Program-made: the position numbers and the translations under genes
Part shown: positions 52,517-61,040 of the stretch, in pieces
Layout: each line of letters starts with the position of its first letter
How positions within the stretch are numbered: the stretch's first letter is position 1
Notes under the pieces: generated by a model
The model's input: only the letters and a program-made list of their open reading frames with translations
Told to the model about the DNA's origin: nothing
Databases searched by the model: none
Origin: Rhodoferax sp.
GTDB lineage: Bacteria > Pseudomonadota > Gammaproteobacteria > Burkholderiales > Burkholderiaceae_C
Direction of reading: 5' to 3'
NCBI RefSeq assembly: GCF_025354435.1
Contig: NZ_JANXMU010000030.1
Span: 1 to 61,040 of the forward strand
DNA: 61,040 nucleotides

Positions 52517-53271
52517 ATAGCCGTGTAGCCGCCGTCCAGTGCCAGATTCATCCCGTTCAGCATGCCTGACGCGCCACTGGCAAGGTATAGCGTGGCATGG
52601 GCCACTTCCTCGGGTTGCGCAAACCGCCCGGTGGGAATCTTCTTTTTGAACGCAACCCCGGCTTCACCGGCCCAGGCCTTGCGACCCAGTTCGGTTTCCA
52701 CCACGGTGGGCGAAATCGCGTTGGTGGTGATGCCGTGGGCCGACCACTCCAGCGCCAGCACCCGCGTCATGCCCAGCAGCCCGGCCTTGCTGGTGCAGTA
52801 GGCCAGATGCTGCTCCAGCCCCACGGTGGCGGCCTGTGAGGCCATGTTGATGATGCGGCCGTAACCGCGCACCAGCATGTGCCGCCCCACCTCGCGGGCG
52901 TACAAAAAGCAGCCCCGCAGGTTGATGTCCATCACCTGGTCCCACTGCGCCGTGGTGGTGTCCTCGGCCTTGGCTAGCACAGCAATGCCCGCGTTGTTGA
53001 CCAGAATGTCAATGCGTCCGGCCTGCGCGATGGCCTGCGCCACCGCCGCACACACCGAGACCTCGTCGCTGGCATCGGCCGTGAGGTGGATGTGCTGCGG
53101 CCCCAGGCGCGCGGCCAGGGCCGCACCCGCGGGGTTGCGGTCTACCAGCACCAGGCGGCAGCCGCGTTCGGCAAACAGCTCGGCCACCGCGGTGCCGATG
53201 CCACCGGACGCACCGGTCAGCAGCGCCACCTGGCCAGTCAGGTCGTAGGCGGCAGTAAACGATGTGTTCAT
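52513..53271 (-). CDS. short-chain dehydrogenase/reductase
   Basis: A 252-residue NAD(P)-dependent SDR. Cofactor motif TGASGGIG (residues ~19-26), NNAGIAV, the catalytic Tyr and Lys in AYCTSKAG and PTVVETELG are visible. As last gene of the polyol operon it likely oxidises a polyol or its keto product. The ATG overlaps the ADH stop (ATGA), so the two are coupled. Confidence 0.9.
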   Translation of the reverse strand: MNTSFTAAYDLTGQVALLTGASGGIGTAVAELFAERGCRLVLVDRNPAGAALAARLGPQHIHLTADASDEVSVCAAVAQAIAQAGRIDILVNNAGIAVLAKAEDTTTAQWDQVMDINLRGCFLYAREVGRHMLVRGYGRIINMASQAATVGLEQHLAYCTSKAGLLGMTRVLALEWSAHGITTNAISPTVVETELGRKAWAGEAGVAFKKKIPTGRFAQPEEVAHATLYLASGASGMLNGMNLALDGGYTAI

Positions 53272-54398
53272 AGGGTGGCGGGTACCGGCTGCAACAGCAC
53301 TTTGATCGAGTCCAGCGAGTTCGCTAGCGCGATGGCCTGGTCCCAGTCGGTCAGCGGGAAGCTGTGGGTAACGATGCCTTCGCTGGTGACCAGACCGCGT
53401 GCCAGCAAATCGATAGCGATGGGGTAGCAGTACGGACCCAGATGGGCACCGCGCACATCCAGCTCTTTGCGGTCGCCGATGATGGACCAGTCGGCACTGG
53501 TTTCCGAGCCGAACACGCTGAACTCGACAAAGCGGCCCAGCTTGCGGATCATTTCCAGGCCTTGCGTCACGCCGATGGGGGCACCGGTGGTCTCGATGTA
53601 CACGTCGCAACCGTAGCCACCGGTCAGCGCCTTGACGATGGCATTGGCGTCCTCGGTCTTGGGGTTGATGACCACGTCGGCACCGAACTTTTTGGCCAGC
53701 GCCAGGCGCTCGGGCACCAGGTCAATCACCACCAGCTTCTTGGGCGTTTTCAGGTGGGCGATCTGGGCCATCATCAAACCCAGCGGCCCAGCACCGGCGA
53801 TCACCACCACGTCATCGAGCTGGATGTCGCCCCGGTTCACGGTGTGGATGGCGCACGACAGCGGTTCGATGATGGCTGCGTCGTTGAGCGAAATACCGTC
53901 AGGGATCTTGTGCACCCGCGAGGTGGAAGGCAGGCGCATGTAGTCGGCCATGCCGCCATCGGCCACGACGCGCTGGAAGCCAAAAATGTTGTGCACCTCG
54001 CACATCCAGTACTTGCCGGTGGTGCAAAAGCGGCACTTGTCGCAGGGCACGATTTGCTCGGCGATCACGCGGTCGCCTTTTTCTACGCCAAAGTGTTCGG
54101 CTGCGCCCTCGCCCAGCGCTTCTACATAGCCAAAGAATTCATGGCCGGGGATGACGGGCGGCTTGACGTAAGCGCCCACGCCGTCTTTGCCCCAGAACAT
54201 CGCGGCACCGCCGTAGCACTTGCAGTCAGAGGCACAGATACCGCAGGCCGCAATGCTGATCACCAGCTCGCGCAGGCCAGGTGTGGGGCGTTCTACGGTT
54301 TCCAGACGGTAGTCCAGCGGGCCGTGGCAGACCACGGCCTGCATGGCGAGTTGTTGGATGGCCCCGCTGGGGTTGGTTTGAAGTCGTTGGTAGGTCAT
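53268..54398 (-). CDS. zinc-dependent alcohol dehydrogenase (erythritol/threitol-type)
   Basis: A 376-residue medium-chain dehydrogenase. Catalytic zinc ligands sit in CGICASDCKCYGG and GHEFFG, and structural zinc ligands in CDKCRFCTTGKYWMC. The NAD-binding glycines lie in VIAGAGPLGLMM (residues ~198-209). The sequence resembles those annotated as erythritol/L-threitol or related polyol dehydrogenases, and the operon with a ribose-type ABC transporter and a FGGY kinase supports a polyol substrate. The specific polyol is not determined by sequence. Confidence 0.88.
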   Translation of the reverse strand: MTYQRLQTNPSGAIQQLAMQAVVCHGPLDYRLETVERPTPGLRELVISIAACGICASDCKCYGGAAMFWGKDGVGAYVKPPVIPGHEFFGYVEALGEGAAEHFGVEKGDRVIAEQIVPCDKCRFCTTGKYWMCEVHNIFGFQRVVADGGMADYMRLPSTSRVHKIPDGISLNDAAIIEPLSCAIHTVNRGDIQLDDVVVIAGAGPLGLMMAQIAHLKTPKKLVVIDLVPERLALAKKFGADVVINPKTEDANAIVKALTGGYGCDVYIETTGAPIGVTQGLEMIRKLGRFVEFSVFGSETSADWSIIGDRKELDVRGAHLGPYCYPIAIDLLARGLVTSEGIVTHSFPLTDWDQAIALANSLDSIKVLLQPVPATL

Positions 54399-54422
54399 GG
54401 TGGTTCTCCTGTGGCTGGTAAA

Positions 54423-55403
54423 TTAACGTTTCGATTCGCGGCTGATAAAGATGGCGAGCAGCACGATGCCACCTTTGATGATGAGTTGCATGTAGGGCGA
54501 TACGCCAATCATGTTGAGCCCGTTGTTCAACACACCCAGCAGTAGCGCGCCGACCAGGGTGCCGATGATGGCTCCGCGCCCCCCGGCAATCGAGGTGCCG
54601 CCCATCACCACGGCGGCGATGGCATCCAGCTCAAAACCCACGCCTACGCCGGGCTGGCCGCTGGTGACGCGGGCGGCTTGCACGATGCCGGCAACGGCGG
54701 CGGTCAAGCCACTCAGCGCATTGACCAGCAGCTTGTAGCGGGCCACGCTGACGCCCGAGAGGCGGGTGGCTTCTTCGTTGCCGCCAATGGCATACACATA
54801 GCGGCCAAACGGGGCCAGGTTCAGCAGCACATAGGCTCCCAGGTAGGTGATGAGCATGATGACAATCGGGGTCTTGATGCCCGCCACCACGCCGCCGCCC
54901 AAAAACGCAAACGCGTCCGGCAGACCGTCCACGGGGTAACCTCCGGTGTAGATCAGCGCAATACCGCGGGCAATACCCATGGTGGCCAGGGTCACGATGA
55001 TGGGCGGCATGCGCAGGTAGGCCACGCAGTAGCCGTTGAACAGGCCAAACACGATGCCGACCACGATGCCCAAAAAGACGGCGGCAGGAATGCCCAGACC
55101 GTAGTGCACCATCAGCCCGGCGCACAAGGTGCCCGACAGGGCCACCACCGCACCTACCGACAGGTCGATGCCGCCGGTCAGGATGGCGGCGGTCATGCCC
55201 ACCGCAATGATGGCGTTGATGGACGACTGCAAGACGATGTTTTGCAGGTTGGCCACGGACAAAAAGTTGTCGGTTGCGAGCGCCATGAAAACCGAAATGC
55301 CGATCAGCCCGACCAGCGGCAAGAAAGCGCTGGACTTGCGCACGGCGGCGAACAGGCTGCTACGCGGCGGGGTGGTGACGGCGGGAAGTGTGCTGGTAGT
55401 CAT
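54423..55403 (-). CDS. ribose-type ABC transporter permease (RbsC/XylH class)
   Basis: A 326-residue permease of the CUT2 class with about ten hydrophobic segments. [20 protein letters not shown] (residues ~80-100) and [12 protein letters not shown] are hallmark motifs. The start overlaps the ATPase stop (ATGA). Confidence 0.93.
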   Translation of the reverse strand: MTTSTLPAVTTPPRSSLFAAVRKSSAFLPLVGLIGISVFMALATDNFLSVANLQNIVLQSSINAIIAVGMTAAILTGGIDLSVGAVVALSGTLCAGLMVHYGLGIPAAVFLGIVVGIVFGLFNGYCVAYLRMPPIIVTLATMGIARGIALIYTGGYPVDGLPDAFAFLGGGVVAGIKTPIVIMLITYLGAYVLLNLAPFGRYVYAIGGNEEATRLSGVSVARYKLLVNALSGLTAAVAGIVQAARVTSGQPGVGVGFELDAIAAVVMGGTSIAGGRGAIIGTLVGALLLGVLNNGLNMIGVSPYMQLIIKGGIVLLAIFISRESKR

Positions 55404-56902
55404 GCTGTGACCCCTTTGGTTGCCTGGCGCATGATGTCGCCGGAATTGATGGAAGCGCCGTCCAGCGTGGCCACAATGGACCCACCAGAAAACACCGCAA
55501 CACGGTCGCACATGCCCACGATTTCGGGCAGCTCGCTCGAAACCATGATGATGGACTTGCCGCGCTGGGTCAGCTCGCGCATGAGTTGGTAGATTTCGGC
55601 CTTGGCCCCCACGTCGATGCCGCGCGTGGGTTCGTCAAAGATCAGCACTTTGCATTCGTGGTTCAACCAGCGGGCAATTACCACTTTTTGCTGGTTGCCC
55701 CCCGACAAGGTACCCACTATGGCCTCGACGCTGGGGGCTTTCACACCCACCAGTTTGGCCAATTCGGTAGCGGACTTGCGTTCGGCCGCTTGCTGGACCA
55801 GCCCGCCCTTGAGGTATTTGCCCAGGTTGTTCATCGAGATGTTGAAGCGGATCGAAAAGCTGGTGATCAACCCCTGGACTTTGCGGCTTTCTGGCAGCAA
55901 GCCTATGCCCTCGGCCAATGCCTGGGTGGGGGTTTTCAAGGTGGTGGGTTTGCCGTCCAGCAGCACGGTTTTTTGGTGCACGGGGTCGGCACCCATCATG
56001 CCCAGCGCCAGCTCGGTGCGGCCCGAGCCGACCAAACCGGCAAAGCCCAGGATCTCGCCTTCGTAGAGATCAAATTTATTCACCGGCCCATCTTTGACCA
56101 GTTGGATGCTTTGCACGTCCAGCACCTTGCGGCCACGCGGAGCAGGGTGGGGTTTGGGCGGAAAGTTGTTTTCAATCTTGCGCCCCACCATCATCTCCAC
56201 CAGCGCATGCACATCGGTGTCGGCCACATCCACATGGCCGGCATTGGCACCGTCGCGCAGCACGCTGACGCGGTCACAAATCTCGAAAATCTCGTCCAGG
56301 TGGTGCGAGATAAAAATCATGGCCACGCCTTTGGCACGCAGCTCTCGCATGATCTTGAACAGGTGCTCGGCCACGCCGGGAGTGAGCGTGGCGGTCGGTT
56401 CATCGAGCACCAGAATGCGGGCTTTGAGCGACAGCGCTTTGCCGATTTCGACAAACTGCTGCTGCGCCACCGACAATTTATGCACCGGCACGTCCACGTC
56501 AATATGCACCCCCAGCTCGGCAAACTGGGCCTGCGCGGCCTGGCGCATCTCGGCTTTGCGCATTAGCCCGAGGCCGTTGGTTTTAAAGCGGCCCAAAAAG
56601 ATGTTTTCTGCCGCCGTGAGATAGGGAATCAGGCTGAATTCCTGAAAAATGATGCCGACCCCCGCAGCGATGGCATCAAAGTAGCCGGCGAACTTGCGCT
56701 CCTGGCCGTCGATAAAGATGCGCCCCTCGTCCGCCTGGTAGATGCCGCACAGGATCTTCATCAGCGTAGATTTGCCTGCGCCGTTTTCGCCCAGCAAAGC
56801 GTGCACTTCACCTTGGCGTATCGACAGATTGATTCCTTGCAGCGCTTTGACGCCGGGGAAGCCCTTGGACACGCCTTCGAGGCGCAATATTTCGGTGTTC
56901 AT
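55400..56902 (-). CDS. ribose-type ABC transporter ATPase (RbsA/XylG class)
   Basis: A 500-residue CUT2 ATPase with two ABC domains. The first has Walker [13 protein letters not shown] (residues ~37-48) and [11 protein letters not shown]; the second has the usual degenerate site [12 protein letters not shown], signature [14 protein letters not shown] and [11 protein letters not shown]. It powers the transporter and lies between the binding protein and the permease. Confidence 0.95.
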   Translation of the reverse strand: MNTEILRLEGVSKGFPGVKALQGINLSIRQGEVHALLGENGAGKSTLMKILCGIYQADEGRIFIDGQERKFAGYFDAIAAGVGIIFQEFSLIPYLTAAENIFLGRFKTNGLGLMRKAEMRQAAQAQFAELGVHIDVDVPVHKLSVAQQQFVEIGKALSLKARILVLDEPTATLTPGVAEHLFKIMRELRAKGVAMIFISHHLDEIFEICDRVSVLRDGANAGHVDVADTDVHALVEMMVGRKIENNFPPKPHPAPRGRKVLDVQSIQLVKDGPVNKFDLYEGEILGFAGLVGSGRTELALGMMGADPVHQKTVLLDGKPTTLKTPTQALAEGIGLLPESRKVQGLITSFSIRFNISMNNLGKYLKGGLVQQAAERKSATELAKLVGVKAPSVEAIVGTLSGGNQQKVVIARWLNHECKVLIFDEPTRGIDVGAKAEIYQLMRELTQRGKSIIMVSSELPEIVGMCDRVAVFSGGSIVATLDGASINSGDIMRQATKGVTA

Positions 56903-56950
56903 GGTGGTGGTTCCTGAGACGTTCCCCGCCAGGCGGGGAACGGTTGGGGG

Positions 56951-57868
56951 TTACCAGCTAAAGGTCTTTGCGCCTTCGGCATCGATCAGCTTGACATCGA
57001 CGGGGATGGTCGATGGCACATTCGCACCCCATTTCTTGGCCAGGGCAATGCCCAGCGCGATGCGGATCTGGTCACGCGGGAACTGGGCTGCGGTGGCCAC
57101 CAGTTTGGAGCCGGGCTTTTGCATCGCCTTGATGACTTCGGGGGCACCGTCTACGCTGGTCAGCTTGACATCTTTGCCGCTGGTTTCAATGGCGGACAAC
57201 GCACCCATCGCACCACCGTCGTTGACGCTGAAGATGCCCTTGAGGTTCTTGTTGGCTTGCAAGATGTTTTCGGTCACGGTCAGGGCAAAAGCGCGCTCTT
57301 GCTTGCCGTTTTGTACGCTGACGATCTTGATGCCAGGGTACTTGGCCAGCGACTCGCGGCAGCCCTTGACGCGCTCCAGAATTGGGATCACAGGGATGCC
57401 GTCCAGAATCGCCACATCGCCTTTTTCACCAATGCTCTTAGCCAGGTAGTCGCAAGAGATGCGCCCTGCATCGGTGTTTTTGGAGCCAATGAACGAATCC
57501 ACTGGGCCGAGGGCATTCGCATCCACCGCCACCACCACAATGCCGGCCGCTTTGGCCGCCTTCACCGCCGACTGCACGCCCGAGGAGTCGGTCGGGTTCA
57601 GGATCAGGATGTCGATCTTCTTCTGGATCATGTCTTCCACATCGCTGATTTGCTTGGTGACGTCGTGGCGGGCATCGGTCACTACCACTGTGGCACCAAT
57701 GCTGGCCGCCATCTCTTCTACCGATGCTTTCATTAGCACGAAATAGGGGTTGTTCAGCTCCTGGAAGGTCACACCGATCTTGATCGGTTTAGCGATTTGC
57801 GCCTGGGCGGTAGTGACACCGCACGCCAAAGCAGCGATAGCGAGGGTGGATAAAACGAATTTTTTCAT
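56951..57868 (-). CDS. ribose-type ABC transporter sugar-binding protein
   Basis: A 305-residue periplasmic binding protein of the RbsB family. Signal peptide MKKFVLSTLAIAALACGVTTAQA, then IGVTFQELNNPYFVLMKASV, ILNPTDSSGVQSAVKAAKAA, SVNDGGAMGAL and TSVDGAPEVIKAM in the usual order. It delivers the polyol or sugar to the permease. Length is normal. About 100 bp upstream is the end of the kinase gene. Confidence 0.92.
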   Translation of the reverse strand: MKKFVLSTLAIAALACGVTTAQAQIAKPIKIGVTFQELNNPYFVLMKASVEEMAASIGATVVVTDARHDVTKQISDVEDMIQKKIDILILNPTDSSGVQSAVKAAKAAGIVVVAVDANALGPVDSFIGSKNTDAGRISCDYLAKSIGEKGDVAILDGIPVIPILERVKGCRESLAKYPGIKIVSVQNGKQERAFALTVTENILQANKNLKGIFSVNDGGAMGALSAIETSGKDVKLTSVDGAPEVIKAMQKPGSKLVATAAQFPRDQIRIALGIALAKKWGANVPSTIPVDVKLIDAEGAKTFSW

Positions 57869-57972
57869 GCTTGTCTCTTTAGGGTTGGTACAACGGGAAC
57901 GGGAAACTTAAAAGCTCAGATGCCATCGGTTTAGTGGATCGTGGATGGAGGGTTGGCACCATCGATTGCGCT

Positions 57973-59577
57973 TCATGGCGAAAGAATGCCTGCGGCGGCC
58001 GTGTCCACACTGATCTGGCGCAGCTGGTGCATCACCGGCTTTAGCGTGGGGTACAGCGCCACATACAGTTGAAACAGGGCGGCGTAGGTGCTGCGGGCGG
58101 GCTCCTGTGGCTGGGCGCGGGCCGTGAGTTGCACCCAGCCCTTGCGCACCGTGGCGGCATCGATCAGGCCCACACCGTAAGCCGCCAGCTGCGCGGCCCC
58201 CAGCGAGGCTTCGACCTCTTCGGCGATGGTGAACACCGGGCGGCCAGTCACGTCGGCAATGATCTGCATCCACAGGTCCGACTGGCTGGCCCCGCCGACG
58301 ATGGTGATGGCTTCGTCCAGCGGATGGCCGTCCAGCGTGCCGGTTTCGATGTTGTGGTGCAGCGCGTAGGCAATGCCCTCCAGCACGGCGCGGTACAGGT
58401 GGGCGCGGCCATGGTGCAGGCCCAGGCCGATGAAGGCACCGCTGGCCTTGGCATCCCACAGGGGGCTGCGCTCGCCCATCAGGTAGGGCAAAAACAGTAG
58501 GGCATCCGAGCCGCTGGGCAAGCCGCTGGCGGCGGCTTCGAGCAGCACATGCGGGTCCACGCCCTGGGCCCGCCCGGCGGCGATCTCGGCCTGGCAAAAG
58601 TTCTCGCGGAACCAGCTCACACTGGCCCCGGCGGTGATGGCGCCGCCAGACACGTACAGGTCTTCCATGCCGTTGAACACATGCGGCATGCTGATCAGGC
58701 CGTGGCGTGCATCCACCTGCTGGCGAATCGTGCCCCAGGCCATGCTGGTGCCGATCATGCCGACGTGGTTACCGGTTTGGGTGGCTCCGGCGGCCAGGGT
58801 GGCCACGGCGGCATCCACACCCCCGGCCACCACCGGCAGGCCCACGGGCAGGCCCAGCGCTTCGGCCCAATGGGGCAGCAGCGGGCCGACCACATCGCTG
58901 GACGCAACCAAACGGTCCGGCATCATGCGGCGCGGAATGCCCAGCATGGCCAGCGCCTCGTCGGACCAGCAGCGGTTCTTCAGGTCGTACACGCCGCCGA
59001 TATTGCCGGCCGAGCTGTGGTCCACCGCCACCTGGCCGGTGAGCGCGGCGTTGATGAAGCTGTTGGGTGGCAGAAACTGCGCGGTGTGCACCCACACCGC
59101 CGGCTCGTTGTCGCGCAGCCAGAGCATCTTGGTGTAGCCGTAGTAGCTGTCCACACCGTTGCCGGTGATGTCAAACAGGCGCTCCAGATCGACGTTGTTG
59201 CGCACCCAGTCCACCTGCGCCTGGGCGCGGCGGTCCATCCAGATCAGGCAGGGGTAGAGGGCTTTGCCATCCGCATCTACCGGGATACCCGAGCCGCCGT
59301 ACAAACTGCTTATACATATGCTTTTGATAGCGCCTTGTGTAGGTTTTGCCTGCGCTAGCACCCCTTTTATGCATGCAACTACCGCATCCATCCAGACGCT
59401 GGGCCACTGCTGCGCCCACAGCGGTGCGGGGGTTTCGACCTGGTAGCTCAGGCTGTGCGTGGCTTTGATGTGGCCATCGGCGCGCACCAGCACGGCCTTG
59501 GTGCTTTAGGTGCCGACATCGACACCGATGACGTATTGCGTCGATGCAGAGGGACCGGAGGGTGCAGGGAAGGTCAT
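57973..59577 (-). pseudogene. FGGY-family polyol/xylulose kinase with in-frame stop
   Basis: An FGGY carbohydrate kinase frame of 535 codons starting at ATG 59577. It matches the family throughout, e.g. YVIGVDVGT at the N-terminus, SSLYGGSGIPVD, IWMDRRAQAQVDWV, MIGTSMAWG and IVGGASQSDLWMQI. TAA at 59506-59508 replaces the usual Gln codon of VGTQSTKAVL (codon 24), breaking the ATP-binding loop. Restart at GTG/TTG codons downstream would lose that loop, so the product is probably inactive unless the stop is suppressed or a sequencing error. Codons ~69-88 are read through a miniature repeat. First gene of the polyol operon. Confidence 0.8.
59313..59371. repeat. two-hairpin miniature repeat, copy 13 (inside the kinase frame)
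   Basis: ATGCTTTTGATAGCGCCTTG, GTAGGTTTTGCCTGCGCTAG and CACCCCTTTTATG, in the forward orientation on the plus strand. The kinase frame (minus strand) reads KGVLAQAKPTQGAIKSICIS through it, without a stop. Confidence 0.7.
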
Positions 59578-59624
59578 GGGCGTGGCTTGGTGCGATGGGG
59601 TGAAAGAGTGGCGATTTAGGGCAG

Positions 59625-59644
59625 TTGCACAATCGATGGTGCAA
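59625..59644. promoter_or_regulatory. palindromic operator between kinase and lacI
   Basis: TTGCACAATCGATGGTGCAA: perfect 6-bp arms (TTGCAC/GTGCAA) with an ATCGAT centre, about 50 bp before the kinase start. A likely binding site for the divergently encoded LacI-type regulator. Confidence 0.55.
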
Positions 59645-59679
59645 TCTTATGCAGTCCAGAAAAACTGCACCCAGCATTT

Positions 59680-59689
59680 ACCCTAGGGT
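59680..59689. promoter_or_regulatory. palindrome ACCCTAGGGT in the lacI-kinase region
   Basis: A perfect 10-bp palindrome about 105 bp before the lacI start. The same half-site (CTAGGGT) is present as a 7+3+7 inverted repeat at 60904-60920, before the gene at the right edge. Confidence 0.45.
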
Positions 59690-59793
59690 TGTGTAACTGT
59701 TTGTTGCTTTGCGAAATGCCGGGTCGCCAGGCCGCAGGTTATGCTTGGTGCTGCCATCCATTTCGCGCGTTCTGCGCATCCTCCGCACCGCCC

Positions 59794-60804
59794 ATGGCCA
59801 CCCGCAAATCCACCATTTACGACCTGGCCAAGCTGGCCGATGTGTCGGCCTCTACCGTCAGCGCCATCCTCAACGGGACCTGGAAAGAGCGCCGCATCGC
59901 CGCCAAAACGGTAGAGAAAGTGCAGCTACTGGCGGCCGAGCAGCAGTACACCTTGAACCGCCAGGCCAGCGGCCTGCGTACCAGCAAATCCGGCCTGATC
60001 GGCATGCTGATTCCGCTGCACAACAGCCGGTTTTTCGGCACCATGGCGCAGACTTTTGAAGTGATGGCGCGGGCGCGCGGCCTGTACCCGATCGTGGTCA
60101 GCACGCTGCGCGACCCGGCGCTGGAGCTGGAGACCGCCAGTGCGCTGATCTCTTACCGTATCGAATCGCTGATGGTGCTGGGTGCCACCGACCCGGATGC
60201 TGTCAGCCGCCTGTGCACCAGCCACGGCGTAGCGCATGTCAATGTGGACTTGCCGGGCACGCTGGCCAGCTCGGTCATCAGCGACAACTACTGGGGTGCG
60301 CAGCAACTCACCGCCTGCCTGCTGCTGCATTCCACGCCGCAGCGGGTCGCTCGGCGCAACAAACTGTACTTTTTGGGCGGCGTGGCCAGCGACTACGCTA
60401 CGCGGCGGCGTGTTGACGGGTTTTCGGACACGTTGACGGCCCAGTTCGGGCTGGTGGAGCCGGGGCAGATCGAGGCCTGTGGGTACGAGTCCAGTGGGGC
60501 CGAGGCGGCCATCAAAGCCCTGTACCTGCGCCTGGGTGGCCTGCCCCGGGCCTTGTTCATCAACTCGACGATGGTGTTGGAAGGGGTGATCCTGTTCCTG
60601 AAAACTCTGCCCGCCGCTGAGTTGGCCCGCTGCACCTTTGGCTGCTACGACTGGGACCCGTTCGCCGCCTACCTGAGCTTTCCGCTGTGGATGGTGCGCC
60701 AGGACGATGGCGGCCTGCTGGGCGCCGCCTTCGACATTCTGGACGCCGGCAGCTACGCCGAAGGGCGGGTGGTCGAGATCAAGCCCGCGCTGCTGAGCAT
60801 GTAG
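59794..60804 (+). CDS. LacI-family transcriptional regulator
   Basis: A 336-residue sugar-responsive repressor. The first ~50 residues are the LacI DNA-binding domain (TIYDLAKLADVSASTVSAIL and KTVEKVQLLAAEQQY hinge region). The rest is a periplasmic-binding-protein-like sensor (GLIGMLIPLHNSRFFGTMAQ, FGCYDWDPFAAYLSFPLWMV). It is divergent from the polyol operon and presumably senses a polyol or its phosphate. The ATG at 59794 is the only start giving the conserved N-terminus. Ends with LLSM. Confidence 0.9.
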   Translation: MATRKSTIYDLAKLADVSASTVSAILNGTWKERRIAAKTVEKVQLLAAEQQYTLNRQASGLRTSKSGLIGMLIPLHNSRFFGTMAQTFEVMARARGLYPIVVSTLRDPALELETASALISYRIESLMVLGATDPDAVSRLCTSHGVAHVNVDLPGTLASSVISDNYWGAQQLTACLLLHSTPQRVARRNKLYFLGGVASDYATRRRVDGFSDTLTAQFGLVEPGQIEACGYESSGAEAAIKALYLRLGGLPRALFINSTMVLEGVILFLKTLPAAELARCTFGCYDWDPFAAYLSFPLWMVRQDDGGLLGAAFDILDAGSYAEGRVVEIKPALLSM

Positions 60805-60828
60805 CCTGGCACTAGCCGCCTGCAAATA

Positions 60829-60892
60829 TTTTTAAGCCTTTTAGGCCTCTGGCGTAGGTAACGCCTATGCCAGTAGCTATTTAAATCATAGC
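60829..60892. repeat. two-hairpin miniature repeat, copy 14
   Basis: A near-complete copy in reverse orientation: TTTTTAAGCCTTTTAGGCCT, CTGGCGTAGGTAACGCCTATGCCAG as the first stem, then TAGCTATTTAAATCATAGC. Directly downstream of lacI. Confidence 0.8.
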
Positions 60893-60903
60893 AAACCATA
60901 AAC

Positions 60904-60920
60904 CTAGGGTTTCACCCTAG
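60904..60920. promoter_or_regulatory. inverted repeat CTAGGGT-N3-ACCCTAG
   Basis: Perfect 7-bp arms with a TTC centre, about 105 bp before the ATG at 61026. It shares its half-site with 59680-59689 in the lacI-kinase region. Confidence 0.5.
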
Positions 60921-61025
60921 ATTGCAGTTGCAACACAGCCTGCGTGCTCCCGACACACAAAAGCCGCCGCGGCTTGGGAAGATCACCCCATCGCAAATCA
61001 CTGCAACAACCCCAAGGACTTCACC

Positions 61026-61040
61026 ATGACACGCTCTATC
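61026..61040 (+). CDS. start of an incomplete gene (MTRSI...)
   Basis: Five codons, MTRSI, are visible before the window ends. AAGGA lies upstream at the right distance. The start resembles the sugar-binding protein at 40892 (MTRSIPRR), which hints at another exported binding protein, but five residues cannot decide. Confidence 0.4.

Noticed and set aside
1-61040. CRISPR arrays, tRNA or rRNA genes
   Set aside because: No regularly spaced direct repeats, cloverleaf or rRNA-like sequence was noticed; the repeats present are dispersed and irregularly spaced. No search program was available, so a tRNA could have been missed.

Overview
The window is GC-rich (roughly 64% by eye), uses GTG/TTG starts freely and has the gene order of a betaproteobacterium of the order Burkholderiales. 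The lysM-dprA-smg / def-fmt-azlCD block, yajC-secD-secF followed by a DUF1631 gene, pgk-pyk-fba, recA-recX, a fused indolepyruvate oxidoreductase and a smg homologue all point to Comamonadaceae (Rhodoferax/Polaromonas/Acidovorax-like). This assignment is from recognition, not from a search. It looks chromosomal. I see no tRNA, rRNA, CRISPR array or prophage.

Layout. 1-1332: an IS256-family element that cuts a short unknown gene, next to a remnant of a NERD-domain gene. 1.9-10 kb: FUSC membrane protein, MFS transporter, a UvrD/Rep helicase, a small secreted protein and outer-membrane phospholipase A, the last three with ATGA overlaps. 10.2-20.1 kb: an Lrp regulator divergent from a giant indolepyruvate:ferredoxin oxidoreductase, then yajC-secD-secF and DUF1631. 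20.3-26 kb: smg, dprA and LysM genes divergent from def-fmt-azlC-azlD. 26-35.5 kb: pgk, pyk and fba for lower glycolysis, split by an orphan two-domain ABC transporter, OmpW and a fatty acid desaturase. 35.5-38.5 kb: EamA exporter, YidB-like protein, M20 peptidase. 38.7-45.1 kb: a sugar catabolic operon (FucU mutarotase, FCD-type GntR regulator, DHDPS-family aldolase, MalEFGK-type ABC transporter). 45.1-47.2 kb: a scarred region with a chemoreceptor between remnants of an EF-G-like gene and of fucU. 47.2-50.7 kb: an EF-G-like GTPase with an elaborate leader, an orphan response regulator and a MarR regulator. 50.8-52.5 kb: recA-recX. 52.5-61 kb: a polyol operon (SDR, zinc alcohol dehydrogenase, ribose-type ABC transporter, FGGY kinase) with a divergent LacI regulator. 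The kinase frame carries an in-frame TAA.

Two signals stand out. First, a dispersed miniature repeat of about 50-65 bp, built from two hairpins (an AT-rich GCTATT/AATAGC arm pair and a TAGCGCAGGTA/TACCTGCGCTA arm pair, often ending in GGCC), occurs at least 14 times. Nine copies sit between genes. Five lie inside reading frames without breaking them, and one of these encodes most of a signal peptide. Second, the EF-G-like gene has a leader of about 350 nt: a near-consensus promoter, a ten-codon ORF beginning almost at the expected transcript start, mutually exclusive hairpins, a terminator, a 35-codon ORF, and a second terminator directly before the ribosome-binding site. It has the architecture of a ribosome-sensing attenuator and is my best candidate for an undescribed system here.
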